NCBI GenBank assembly: GCA_040768665.1
Contig: JAXGMN010000032.1
Coordinates: 1 to 64,000 of the forward strand
Direction: 5' to 3'
From: JABWBD01 sp040768665
GTDB taxonomy: Bacteria > Planctomycetota > Planctomycetia > Pirellulales > Thermoguttaceae
DNA length: 64,000 nt
Below the pieces are notes generated by a model. It was not told where the DNA came from, made no database searches, and saw only the letters and a list, made by a program, of their open reading frames with translations. Position 1 is the stretch's first letter. The number at the start of each line of letters is the position of its first letter. A program made the position numbers and the translations under genes. Below, in pieces: positions 43,501 through 50,965 of the stretch.

Positions 43501-43603
43501 CCGACGGTTCGATCAGCGGGACCGCAATCAGGGCATAGGCCCAATAGGTCACCAGCATGATCGCCAAGCTGCCGCCGATGCGAAGGATGCGTGGTGCGGG
43601 CAT
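40502..43603 (-). CDS. Giant LptC/LptA-like (OstA-fold) envelope protein
   Basis: The 1033-residue protein has one N-terminal membrane anchor (LAIMLVTYWAYALIAVPLI) and a periplasmic body. The pattern resembles LptC followed by repeated LptA/OstA domains: alternating strands with recurring phrases such as FDAVERLATFHDQVDVMQ, LEPRRIEATGNPVVV, and YAEGNTVVKGAIFTARASRM with ILEGDG near the end. LptC and LptA form the beta-jellyroll bridge that carries lipopolysaccharide across the periplasm. Normal LptC and LptA are each under 200 residues; here one chain of over 1000 might span the bridge alone. The link rests on fold-like repeats plus the adjacent kdsC and kdsD, since kdsC-lptC-lptA is the usual proteobacterial order. 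Confidence 0.7.
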   Translation of the reverse strand: MPAPRILRIGGSLAIMLVTYWAYALIAVPLIEPSAEPNRVEQLTDQQRQGAIREANHRLEALRPLFRPGVDWELDSPKILESDQVKLLLRNYSNLGSGRVELDCCTLVYTPPEPAADPAERIRRSVVLQAPEGAVLEFDEDLDLRRGKVGRLLSGRLVGPVTIRSDGREPGPGDDLNITTRDVSVSQDRIRTNEAIQFRWGPNHGSGSHLQIDLLNDSDDPISHKRGPRITGIESLEIRRLDLLHLEFPERRRPAVAAMPDDATGTLPVEVKCRGKFRFDAVERLATFHDQVDVMQMHPDGPSDQINCELLSIYFARRRNGLGRPSEEPSPGTSETSTLDLEPRRIEATGNPVVVRAPSRQFQARGERLEYDAWSGRILLEGSQEVLLVQAANEIHARDVQYQPSEGGRLGQIIAKGPGWIRGHADDGSGRQLTARWTEQLHLRPDEGQHVISLSGGAYLGFAGIGDLNAAEIHFWLSEIPAGPDGKTAIRPDRMLARGQVQLTSTQLSGDVEQLEVWFEEPTQNPAAIAGRGEPPGLMAQVESQIERARLAMELARRFPATQQYAWRPAMEAEGSGPAAPAGHLPVPSSPAEPFGLPGGESPDNHFEIVGKLLRAKVIEQGPQSQLSELIVDGNVRFVQTPAANAEERPVLITGDQIHLLDAAQPHAAVTVTGSPAHFEGGGLALTGSNINLNRGTNRLWIDGPGQTDVPLDRDLEGRPIQNAGPLTVLWQQRMSFDGKKAHFEGAVIAKTATQQLETETLDVILKRAVRFADPRTQPTPEVEQIICGGDISMENRTFDQYGLVSHDHIEVADLSIHLISGEMTARVPARGWGLLTSHRRSSGPLLPGLMPAVSDAGAQPDPAKDPLNYLHVRFQKEITGNVHQRSATFHQKVQATFGPVRSWEETLSGDNPDELGPRAAVLECDKLTVVQMPQPGDSPPATELYAEGNTVVKGAIFTARASRMTYAQAKDQLILEGDGWTDAQLYYQAVPGGPTSSFPAQKILFYPSTRRVDAAGAKTLELNQLPRMNRGQ

Positions 43604-43645
43604 AATCGACCGTCGATTCCTTGGAGGCGCGGATCGGTCGGATCG

Positions 43646-44167
43646 TCAGATCCGGTAAGTCTGAATCACATCGTCCCAGCGGCGCTGGGCGCGGAGAATC
43701 ATTTCAATGACTTCGCGGACGGCGCCTCGCCCGCCCGGCGCAGTCGTGACATAGTGAGCCACCTCACGGAGCTCGAGACATGCATCCGCCACGGCCACTC
43801 CCAGGCCCACGGCACGCGCGACCGGCATATCGGGCAGGTCATCGCCGATAAAGCACGCCGCCTGTGGCGGGAGGTTCCGCTGTGCAAGGATTTCCCGTAC
43901 TGAACTCAGCTTGTCTTCAACTCCCTGACGGACAATCTCGACCTGCAATTCACCGCCCCGCTGCTTGACGATCTGGGAACTCCGCGTGGTGATCACGCCG
44001 AAGCAATATCCGGCCTTTTGCCAAAGCTTGATCCCCAGTCCGTCGCGGATGTGGAACCGCTTGGTTTCGATCCCCTGATTGTCGAAGTCGAGATGGCCAT
44101 CCGTCAGCACCCCGTCGACATCGGACAGGATCAGTTCGATCAACTGGCAACGCTCTTCCAAATTCAT
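43646..44167 (-). CDS. kdsC: 3-deoxy-D-manno-octulosonate 8-phosphate phosphatase
   Basis: The start is the ATG at 44167, giving 173 residues. It has the HAD nucleophile motif LILSDVDGVLTDG with two Asp, then VITTRSSQIVKQR, KLSSVREILAQ, and ACFIGDDLPDMPVARAVG with the Mg-binding Asp pair, all matching KdsC. It removes phosphate from Kdo-8-P to give Kdo, the inner-core sugar of lipopolysaccharide. It lies 19 bp after kdsD and 42 bp before the LptC/LptA-like gene. Confidence 0.92.
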   Translation of the reverse strand: MNLEERCQLIELILSDVDGVLTDGHLDFDNQGIETKRFHIRDGLGIKLWQKAGYCFGVITTRSSQIVKQRGGELQVEIVRQGVEDKLSSVREILAQRNLPPQAACFIGDDLPDMPVARAVGLGVAVADACLELREVAHYVTTAPGGRGAVREVIEMILRAQRRWDDVIQTYRI

Positions 44168-44186
44168 AGTCGGTCTTCCCGATGTT

Positions 44187-45302
44187 CTACGGTTGGGAAT
44201 CGTCGTTTGGTTTGCAGACAACTCGGTAGGGTGGAGGATCCGGCCAGGCGGATTCTCGCGGCCAACCGTTACAAGTTTCCTCGTTTGCCTTGTCCGTTGG
44301 AAGCACCCCCACCAAATCGGTGATGTCGAGAAGGCCCACCGGTTTTCCATTGACGTCGACCACGGGGAGTTCGCTGATTTTCCGGCGGGCCATGAGGTTC
44401 ACGGCTTCCGAGATCAGGGTGCCGAGGGGAATGACGACCGGGTCGCGGGTCATCAGATCGCGAATGGGGCCATCCAACTCGCAATCTCTGCGGTGTTCGA
44501 ACAGCCGGGCGAGATCGCTGTCGGTGAAGATGCCGGAGAGCTTGTCGTCGCCATTGACGAGCATGATCGCGCCGCTACGGCGTCCGGGCATGCTCAGGCT
44601 GACAAAGACTTCACGGATCGTTTTCGACTCGCTGGCCACGCGACACTGCGTCAGGGGTCGCATCAGGTGCTCAACCCGGCTCAGTTTGCGGCCCAGGCTG
44701 CCGGCCGGGTGGAAACGGGCGAAATCCTCCGACGTGAAATTCCGCATGCGACTGACCACCAGGGCCAGGGCGTCGCCCATCGCCAACATGGCCGTGGTGC
44801 TCGTGCTCGGGGCCAGGCCGAGGGAACATGCCTCTTCAAGCTTCCCCAATTCCAGAACGACCGCCGCGGCACGGCCCAAGGTGCTCTCGGCAGAGCCGGT
44901 CAGGGCAACCACCGGAACTTGCAGGTCTGCGAGTGAGGGGAGAAGCCGGACCACTTCCTCCGTCTCGCCGCTCTGCGAAAGGATCAAGACAAGGTCGCTG
45001 GGATGCACGCGCCCCAGGTCTCCATGGACGGCCTCTGCGGGGTGCAACCAATGGCTCCGCGTACCCGTCGACGCCAAGGTTGCCACGATCTTCTGGCCGA
45101 TGAGCCCTGCTTTGCCGATTCCAGTGACAATGATACTGCCCCGGCAGAGGTACACGAGGTCGGCCGCGCGGCAGAAGCGGGTGTCCAAGCAGCGGGCTAG
45201 TTCGGCAAGAGCCAGGCTTTCCCGTTGAAGAACATGCCTCGCAAAACGGATTTGCTCGAAAGGGCTGAGCTCGGTCGATCGGCGGACAGCGTCGGTGCTC
45301 AT
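44187..45302 (-). CDS. kdsD: D-arabinose 5-phosphate isomerase
   Basis: The start at the ATG at 45302 gives 371 residues. The N-terminal SIS domain has IIVTGIGKAGLIGQKIVATL, VLILSQSGETEE and ALTGSAESTLGRAA; the C-terminus has two CBS repeats (VASESKTIREVFVSL and DPVVIPLGTLISEAVN). This is the KdsD/KpsF architecture, which turns ribulose-5-P into arabinose-5-P for Kdo. A tail of about 30 residues beyond the second CBS is extra. It is the first gene of the envelope operon. Confidence 0.92.
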   Translation of the reverse strand: MSTDAVRRSTELSPFEQIRFARHVLQRESLALAELARCLDTRFCRAADLVYLCRGSIIVTGIGKAGLIGQKIVATLASTGTRSHWLHPAEAVHGDLGRVHPSDLVLILSQSGETEEVVRLLPSLADLQVPVVALTGSAESTLGRAAAVVLELGKLEEACSLGLAPSTSTTAMLAMGDALALVVSRMRNFTSEDFARFHPAGSLGRKLSRVEHLMRPLTQCRVASESKTIREVFVSLSMPGRRSGAIMLVNGDDKLSGIFTDSDLARLFEHRRDCELDGPIRDLMTRDPVVIPLGTLISEAVNLMARRKISELPVVDVNGKPVGLLDITDLVGVLPTDKANEETCNGWPRESAWPDPPPYRVVCKPNDDSQP

Positions 45303-45414
45303 CGGCGTCTTCCTTGACGTGGACGATTGCGCAGGAGCGGGGAGGGTGATTGTAGCCGCGGCCGGAGGGAACGGCAATGTAGATCCGGTCAACGCTGGCA
45401 TCTGACGGGAGCTG

Positions 45415-45528
45415 AGAGCCTGTCCCAAAACCGCACCAAGAGAAGCACCAGGAGAAGGGGACAGGCACATTCTTAGTCCGAAGACTCCGCAAAATGAGCC
45501 AGCCCCAAACGATTTTGGGATAGGCTCT
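45415..45528. repeat. Element E: 114-bp unit with 19-bp terminal inverted repeat
   Basis: The left end is AGAGCCTGTCCCAAAACCG (45415-45433) and the right end CGATTTTGGGATAGGCTCT (45510-45528), complementary at 17 of 19 positions. Inside lies GAAGGGGACAGGCACATTC, another GGGGACAGG core. It sits in the 485-bp gap between kdsD and the aldolase, ahead of the operon. I see no clear target duplication. Confidence 0.7.
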
Positions 45529-45787
45529 AAAACGGGGGAAAGGGATTGCCGCACCGGTTGCTCTCCCCCTGCCGGTATCCTGGTAGCGGTTCCTGCAATA
45601 CGCTAAAATCGCAGGATTACCAACCGCGGGCGCCAGCTTCCCTGTTGGCTGCGAAGGGGAATCGGCACCGTCGCTTTCAATCCCTCACTGCAGGGAATAA
45701 GGTGTTGCTGGTGACGGAGCCAGCCGCCATTCCCGCGTCTTTCCCTTTCACGGCCGCGGCCATGCGGACCGAAGGAGTCGAAGAGCG

Positions 45788-46768
45788 ATGATCGTCACAA
45801 CCAACGACCTTTTCCGCCACGCCTATGGAAAGTACGCCGTTGGGGCATACAACATCAACAACCTGGAGCAGACCGTCGGCTTGTTCCGTGGCAATTTGGG
45901 CAAGTCGAAGTCGAACGACGAGCCGGTCAACCCGGAACTGGCCGCGCCGTTCATCATCCAGATTTCCCGCGGCGCCCGCGGCTACACCGACAAGCGTTTT
46001 CTGGAAGCGATGATCCGAACCGCCGAGGAAGTCTTCCCGGAAGCCATTTTTGCGGTGCACCTCGACCATGGTACGGAAGAGACCTGCTACGACTCGATTG
46101 ACAGCGGCTTCTACAGCTCGGTGATGATCGACGCTTCGCACTACGACCTCGAGAAGAACATCGAGATCACTCGCCGCGTGGTCGACCGGGCCCACGAAAA
46201 AGGGATTGTGGTCGAGGCCGAACTGGGGCAGTTGGGCGGCGTGGAAGAGGACATCGTCGGCAGCGTCTGCCTGACCGAACCCGACCAGGCGGCCGAGTTC
46301 ATCGGGCGGAGCGGCTGCGACAGCCTGGCGGTAGCGATCGGCACCTCCCACGGCGCATACAAGTTCAGCGGCAAGCAGGGCCTTCGCATGGACCGTCTGG
46401 CAGAGATCCAGAACTCGGCCCCGGCCCATTTCCCGCTGGTCATGCACGGATCGAGCAGTGTGCCCAAGGAGTGGGTCGATCGGATCAACGCGGCCGGCGG
46501 CGCGATGAAAGGCTCTAGCGGGGTGCCCGAAGACCAGTACCTTCCCGCAGCCAAGTTGGGCGTGTGCAAAGTGAATATCGACACGGACGGCCGGCTGGTC
46601 TGGTGCGCTATCTATCGGGAGACGTTCCGCGACAAGCCGGATGACTTCGATCCCCGTACGCCGGGCAAAGCCTTCATGCCTGCCTATGCCGACTATATTG
46701 CTCATAAGAACCAGAAACTCGGCTCCGCTGGACAACTCGAGGCAGTCCGCCAATCGCTGGGCAAATAG
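45788..46768 (+). CDS. fba: Class II fructose-bisphosphate aldolase
   Basis: The 326-residue protein has the class II signature: GAYNINNLEQT near the N-terminus, the zinc-site HLDHGTEE and later VEAELGQLGGVEED, ALAVAIGTSHGAYKF-like and VMHGSSSVP. It cleaves fructose 1,6-bisphosphate to dihydroxyacetone phosphate and glyceraldehyde 3-phosphate, with zinc in place of a lysine Schiff base. A GAAGGAG ribosome-binding site is 12 bp before the ATG. It is followed by a terminator and stands alone. Confidence 0.92.
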   Translation: MIVTTNDLFRHAYGKYAVGAYNINNLEQTVGLFRGNLGKSKSNDEPVNPELAAPFIIQISRGARGYTDKRFLEAMIRTAEEVFPEAIFAVHLDHGTEETCYDSIDSGFYSSVMIDASHYDLEKNIEITRRVVDRAHEKGIVVEAELGQLGGVEEDIVGSVCLTEPDQAAEFIGRSGCDSLAVAIGTSHGAYKFSGKQGLRMDRLAEIQNSAPAHFPLVMHGSSSVPKEWVDRINAAGGAMKGSSGVPEDQYLPAAKLGVCKVNIDTDGRLVWCAIYRETFRDKPDDFDPRTPGKAFMPAYADYIAHKNQKLGSAGQLEAVRQSLGK

Positions 46769-46796
46769 GGAAGCGCTCGGGAAAGCTTGCCGTTTT

Positions 46797-46835
46797 CAGT
46801 CCCCTGGCTGTCGCGACCGCCAGGGGACTGTTGTT
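46797..46835 (+). terminator. Hairpin terminator of the aldolase gene
   Basis: A perfect 12-bp stem (CAGTCCCCTGGC, 46797-46808; complement 46819-46830) with a 10-base loop is followed by TTGTT. It lies 28 bp after the stop. Confidence 0.7.
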
Positions 46836-47208
46836 CCAGCAGCTCGGCGCGTCGGCCTTAGAGGCCCTAACAAAGTCCCTGCCGAGCGGGTGCCAGTGGC
46901 CCGGCTGCTACCATCAACTCCCATGCCCGAGGTACCGCGGCCCGATTGAGAACAGCCGGGCTGCTTACGAACCGCATTTTTGTTTGGGCCTCTTAGCCTG
47001 CCCCCCGGAAGCCTTGGTCCGGAGTGGGGGTTGCGGCCCACGTGAGCCGGTTTTGCAAGTCCATAGAGGGGCTAAGACCGCCTTGCGTGACGTCGAAAAC
47101 TCACTCTAATCTTGATCTTACGGAGGGAATAACGCAGACTTGAAGCACGCTGGCTCGATTGCGAACCGTCCCCCAGAGCCGACGGCGCCTTTGCAGGAGA
47201 ATTCAGGC
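46836..47208. other. Intergenic region upstream of HU
   Basis: No supported gene. It holds imperfect copies of the CCCGGCTGCT palindrome near 46906-46972, which form a loose inverted repeat, and the promoter region of the HU gene near its right end. Confidence 0.4.
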
Positions 47209-47556
47209 ATGACCAAGAAAGAGATCGTTCGCTCCATCTGCGAGGAGACTGGGCTCAACCAGTTGCAGGCCAAGGACATCGTGCAGAAGGTCTTTGACGC
47301 GATTCTCCGCACCTTGGTGGAGGAAGGCCGGGTGGAGCTTCGCAACTTCGGCGTCTTCGAGGTCAAGCGGCGAGGGGCCCGCAAGGCCCGGAACCCGAGG
47401 ACGGGCGAGGAAGTCTTCGTACCGGAACGTTATGTCGTAACGTTTAAGCCGGGCCAGATCATGCAGCAGCGGGTCGAGGCCCTGGGCAACAGCGAGCACG
47501 GTCCGGTTGAGATCGAGCCCTCCGTGGCTACCGAGAGCACGGGCGGCGGCGACTGA
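47209..47556 (+). CDS. HU/IHF-family DNA-binding protein
   Basis: The start at the ATG at 47209, preceded by AGGAGAAT, gives 115 residues. The first 90 match HU: MTKKEIVRSICEETGL, VVQKVFDAIL-like VQKVFDAILRTL, VELRNFGVFEVKRRGARKAR, the arm NPRTGEE and the VPERYVVTFKPG end. The last 25 residues are an acidic, Ser/Thr/Gly tail that ordinary HU lacks. It bends and compacts DNA. It is alone on its strand with a cupin gene 131 bp downstream. Confidence 0.92.
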   Translation: MTKKEIVRSICEETGLNQLQAKDIVQKVFDAILRTLVEEGRVELRNFGVFEVKRRGARKARNPRTGEEVFVPERYVVTFKPGQIMQQRVEALGNSEHGPVEIEPSVATESTGGGD

Positions 47557-47687
47557 GTGTGGATCGGCGAATCAAGAAAAGTAGCAGGCACGCTCCGTTG
47601 TGCCGTCCACTGCGGCGCGACAAACCCTAAGTGCCAGAGACCGGGGCAGTCTACCGGCAAACGACCTCGCAGCGGAAAACCTCGCCG

Positions 47688-48044
47688 ATGCAACCATCTG
47701 CACCCTATCGTATCGTCGATTTCGACCAGGTCGCCGGGGTCGCCTGCCCATGCGGCACCGCCCACCGTGCCTTTGCCGACGCGCCCGACTTTCCCGCCAC
47801 GGTTCACCGCACCGTGATTACCGGCGACGCGAAGCCTCACTATCACCGCACCCTGACTGAGACCTACTATGTCCTGCAATGCGACGACGGTGCTCGCATG
47901 CAGCTCGGTGATGAATACGTGCCCGTTCGTCCGGGCGTCTGTATCATGATTCCACCCGGCGTCGTGCACCGCGCGGTCGGGCGGATGATTGTCCTGATCT
48001 TTGTCCTGCCTAAGTTCGATCCCGCCGACGAGATCCTCGTCTAG
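47688..48044 (+). CDS. Small cupin-fold protein
   Basis: The start at the ATG at 47688 gives 118 residues. The single cupin domain shows KPHYHRTLTETYYVL (metal-binding His-His-Glu pattern) and a second motif near PPGVVHRAVG. Such small cupins bind metal and include isomerases, dioxygenases and sensors; the activity here is unknown. A CPCG motif in the N-terminal part may hold a second metal. Confidence 0.85.
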   Translation: MQPSAPYRIVDFDQVAGVACPCGTAHRAFADAPDFPATVHRTVITGDAKPHYHRTLTETYYVLQCDDGARMQLGDEYVPVRPGVCIMIPPGVVHRAVGRMIVLIFVLPKFDPADEILV

Positions 48045-48069
48045 CTCACCCCCGACCCGTCCAAGACCC

Positions 48070-49752
48070 ATGCCATCCTACCGAACCTTCTCCGCCGGAA
48101 AAGGCTGTTTCCTTTGCCTGCTCGCTGTCGCGCTCACGACCCCTCCGCTGCTGGCGGCGAAGCCGGCCGGTACGGACCGACCACGGTCCGGTTGGCCGCA
48201 ATGGGGAGGTTCGCCGCTGCGAAACAACGCCCCGGATGCGAGGAATCTGCCAGCCGAGTGGAGCGTTGGCGAGTTCGACTTTCGCACGGGAAAGTGGCTC
48301 GGCGGTGACGTGAAAAACGTTCGCTGGGTGGCTCGCCTGGGCAGCGAAAGCTACGGCAGTCCTGCCGTCGCCGGGGGAAAAGTCTTCTTCGCCACCAACA
48401 ACGCAGGCTACCTGCCACAGTACCCGAAATCGACGGACCTGGGCTGCCTTGTCAGTTTTCGTCAGACCGATGGCGAGTTTCTCTGGCAGCACTCTGTCCC
48501 GAAACTCGACGATCGTGAAATCGACTGGCCCCAACAGGGCATCTGCTGCACACCTCTGGTCGAGGGCGACCGGCTGTGGTTGGTAACCAACCGCGGCGAG
48601 GTCGTCTGTCTGGACACCGAGGGGTTTCGTGACGGCGAAAACGACGGACCGCAGACGAATGAACCTTTAACAGAACACAACGGCTCGGACATCGTCTGGT
48701 CCTATAACATGATGGCCGAACTGGGCTCCATTCAGCACAACATGGCCAGTTGTTCGGTCACGTCTGCGAACGACCTGCTGCTCGTCCACACCTCCAACGG
48801 CGTCGACAGCTCGCACGAAAAGGTCCCCGCCCCGCAGGCCCCCAGTTTCATTGCTCTGGAAAAGCACAGCGGCCGACTGATCTGGGCTGACAACTCCCCG
48901 GGAGAAAACATCCTTCACGGCCAGTGGTCCTCGCCTGCGTATGCGGTCCTGGGGGGAGTTCCCCAGGCGATCTTTCCCGGCGGCGACGGCTGGCTCTACA
49001 GTTTCCTGACCCAACCCTCCGCCGACGGAAAGCCTGAACTTCTCTGGAAATTCGACTGCAACCCCAAGCAGTCCGTCTGGAGTAATGGCGGTGGAGGGGA
49101 TCGCAACACGATTATCGCCACGCCGGTCATTCACAACGGCCGCGTCTACATTGCCACCGGCGAGGATCCCGAGGCCGGCGAAGGCCCCGGCATCTTGTGG
49201 TGCATCGATCCCAACCGCCGCGGCGATGTCAGCCCGGAACTCGTCGTCGACCGGGAAGGCAATCTCGTGCCGCCGCGGAGGATTCAGGCGGTCGACGAGA
49301 CTGCGGGCGAAATCGTGCGGCCCAATCCCAACTCGGCCGCAATATGGAAATATACCGGACACGACGCGGACGGCGACGGCGAGCTCGCCTTTGAAGAAAC
49401 CATGCATCGCACGCTCAGCATGGCCGCCATACGGGATGATCTTCTGGTCATCGGCGACTTCGCCGGGCTCGTCCATTGCCTCGACCTGAAGACAGGCCGG
49501 CCGCATTGGACCTACGATATGCTCGCCGCCTCCTGGGGCTCGCCGCTGCTGGCCGACGGCAAGATCTACCTCGGCAACGAAGACGGCGATATGGTCGTCT
49601 TTGAGCTGTCGCCCAAGCTCAATGTTCTGGCGAAAAACAACCTGGGCAACGCCATCTACGGCTCAGCGGTCGCAGTCGACCAGACCCTCTACGTTGCGAC
49701 GCGAACGCATCTTTTCGCCATCGCCGAAGGTGCGGCTCCGAAGTCGCAGTGA
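48070..49752 (+). CDS. Secreted PQQ-like beta-propeller protein
   Basis: The 560-residue exported protein starts at the ATG at 48070 with a leader to about residue 30. Mature sequence opens WPQWGGSPLRNNAP. Propeller blades include VGYLPQYPK-type segments and RLWLVTNRGEVVCLDTEG, IALEKHSGRLIWADN, VHCLDLKTGRPHWTYD and KIYLGNEDGDMVVFE. Planctomycetes have many of these WPxWxG propellers; they bind or sense substrates and seldom keep PQQ-enzyme catalytic residues. The exact role is unknown. Confidence 0.85.
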   Translation: MPSYRTFSAGKGCFLCLLAVALTTPPLLAAKPAGTDRPRSGWPQWGGSPLRNNAPDARNLPAEWSVGEFDFRTGKWLGGDVKNVRWVARLGSESYGSPAVAGGKVFFATNNAGYLPQYPKSTDLGCLVSFRQTDGEFLWQHSVPKLDDREIDWPQQGICCTPLVEGDRLWLVTNRGEVVCLDTEGFRDGENDGPQTNEPLTEHNGSDIVWSYNMMAELGSIQHNMASCSVTSANDLLLVHTSNGVDSSHEKVPAPQAPSFIALEKHSGRLIWADNSPGENILHGQWSSPAYAVLGGVPQAIFPGGDGWLYSFLTQPSADGKPELLWKFDCNPKQSVWSNGGGGDRNTIIATPVIHNGRVYIATGEDPEAGEGPGILWCIDPNRRGDVSPELVVDREGNLVPPRRIQAVDETAGEIVRPNPNSAAIWKYTGHDADGDGELAFEETMHRTLSMAAIRDDLLVIGDFAGLVHCLDLKTGRPHWTYDMLAASWGSPLLADGKIYLGNEDGDMVVFELSPKLNVLAKNNLGNAIYGSAVAVDQTLYVATRTHLFAIAEGAAPKSQ

Positions 49753-49771
49753 CGAAGAATGACCGACGAAG

Positions 49772-49862
49772 AATGACCAATGACCAAGCGCCAATGACCA
49801 AGAAAGAGCATGAGTAGCCCCGTTGCTTTGCCTTGGTCATTGGCGCTTGGCCATTGGTCATT
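49772..49862. repeat. 31-bp inverted repeat with ATGACCA units
   Basis: The left arm (49772-49802) begins AATGACCAATGACCAAGCG and the right arm (49832-49862) is its near-perfect complement with one mismatch. The loop is 29 bases. Tandem ATGACCA units lie in both arms. It separates two convergent genes and may act as a bidirectional terminator, though no T-run follows. Confidence 0.75.
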
Positions 49863-49864
49863 TC

Positions 49865-50692
49865 CTATCTCGCCGTGATCGTTCCCTCCACGGGGCTCGA
49901 CGCCGTCGCGTAGAGTTTCTTCGGTATCCGTCCGGACAGGTATGCCAGCCGGCCCGATTCGCAGGCCATCCGCATGGCCCGCGCCATGCGAATCGGGTCC
50001 CGGGCATGGGCGATGCCCGTGTTCAGCAGCACGCCGTCGACGCCCAGTTCCATGGCAATGGTCACGTCGCTGGCCGTGCCGACGCCCGCGTCGACGATCA
50101 CCGGGTAATCGGGATCGCCGTCCTTAAGGTATTCCAGGCATATGCGGATGGCATTGGGATTGAGCACTCCCTGCCCGGAGCCAATCGGGCTGCCGGCCGG
50201 CATCACGCTGGCGGCTCCGGCCTCCTTCAGCCGCCGAGCCATTACCGGGTCGTCGCTGGTGTAGACCAGCACCTGGAATCCGTCGGCAACCAGTTTCTCC
50301 GTTGCTTCCAGCGTGGCAACCGGGTCCGGCAGCAGCGTTTTCTTATCGCCCAGCACTTCCAGCTTCACCCAGTCTGCGCCGGGATTTGCCATCTGCGTGA
50401 GAATCTCGCGGCCCAGACGCGCAACCCGAATGGCGTCCTCGGCCGAAAAGCATCCCGCCGTGTTGGGAAGAATGGTGTAGCGCGTCGTGTCGATGAAGTC
50501 CAGCAGGTTCTTGCCCTCGGAATCGATCAGCCGTTCTCGGCGCACGGCCACCGTGATGCATTCGGTGCCGGATACGTCCAGGGCCTCTTGCATCGCTTCA
50601 TAGCTCGCGTACTTGCCGGTACCGACGATGAGCCGGCTTGAGAACCGATGCGTGCCGATCACCAGCGGCACTTCTGCGGCCACGGTTGCCAT
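49865..50692 (-). CDS. thiG: Thiazole synthase
   Basis: The 275-residue TIM-barrel protein has the ThiG pattern: RLIVGTGKYASYEAMQEALD, GTECITVAVRRERL, LPNTAGCFSAEDAIR, KLEVLGDKKTLLPDP, VLVYTSDDPV, and PIGSGQGVLNP near the phosphate site. It joins 1-deoxyxylulose 5-phosphate, dehydroglycine and ThiS-thiocarboxylate into the thiamine thiazole. The start lies 4 bp after the ThiS stop, so the two are co-transcribed. Confidence 0.95.
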   Translation of the reverse strand: MATVAAEVPLVIGTHRFSSRLIVGTGKYASYEAMQEALDVSGTECITVAVRRERLIDSEGKNLLDFIDTTRYTILPNTAGCFSAEDAIRVARLGREILTQMANPGADWVKLEVLGDKKTLLPDPVATLEATEKLVADGFQVLVYTSDDPVMARRLKEAGAASVMPAGSPIGSGQGVLNPNAIRICLEYLKDGDPDYPVIVDAGVGTASDVTIAMELGVDGVLLNTGIAHARDPIRMARAMRMACESGRLAYLSGRIPKKLYATASSPVEGTITAR

Positions 50693-50696
50693 TCGA

Positions 50697-50915
50697 TCAG
50701 CCTCCTCCTACAAGCGTAACGACTTCCACGCAATCGCCGGGCGAGAGCCGCTGCTCAGCGTGCCGCGGACGCGGAATCACCTCGCGGTTCAGTTCGACGG
50801 CCACGTACTTCCCCGTCAGGTTCAGCTCTGCCAAAAGCTCGGCGACCGTCGCCCCGTCGGCCACGACTCGGGGTTCTCCGTTGAGGATAATCTCCACGTC
50901 CGCTCTCTTCGCCAT
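50697..50915 (-). CDS. thiS: Sulfur carrier protein ThiS
   Basis: The 72-residue ubiquitin-like protein ends in VTLVGGG; the C-terminal Gly-Gly is thiocarboxylated to carry sulfur to ThiG. The ILNGEPRVVADGATVAELL opening is typical. The length and tail match ThiS. Confidence 0.95.
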   Translation of the reverse strand: MAKRADVEIILNGEPRVVADGATVAELLAELNLTGKYVAVELNREVIPRPRHAEQRLSPGDCVEVVTLVGGG

Positions 50916-50965
50916 TTTCCGGTGGACTGCAAACCATGCATTTTAGATACGGCAGGACGAGCCGG

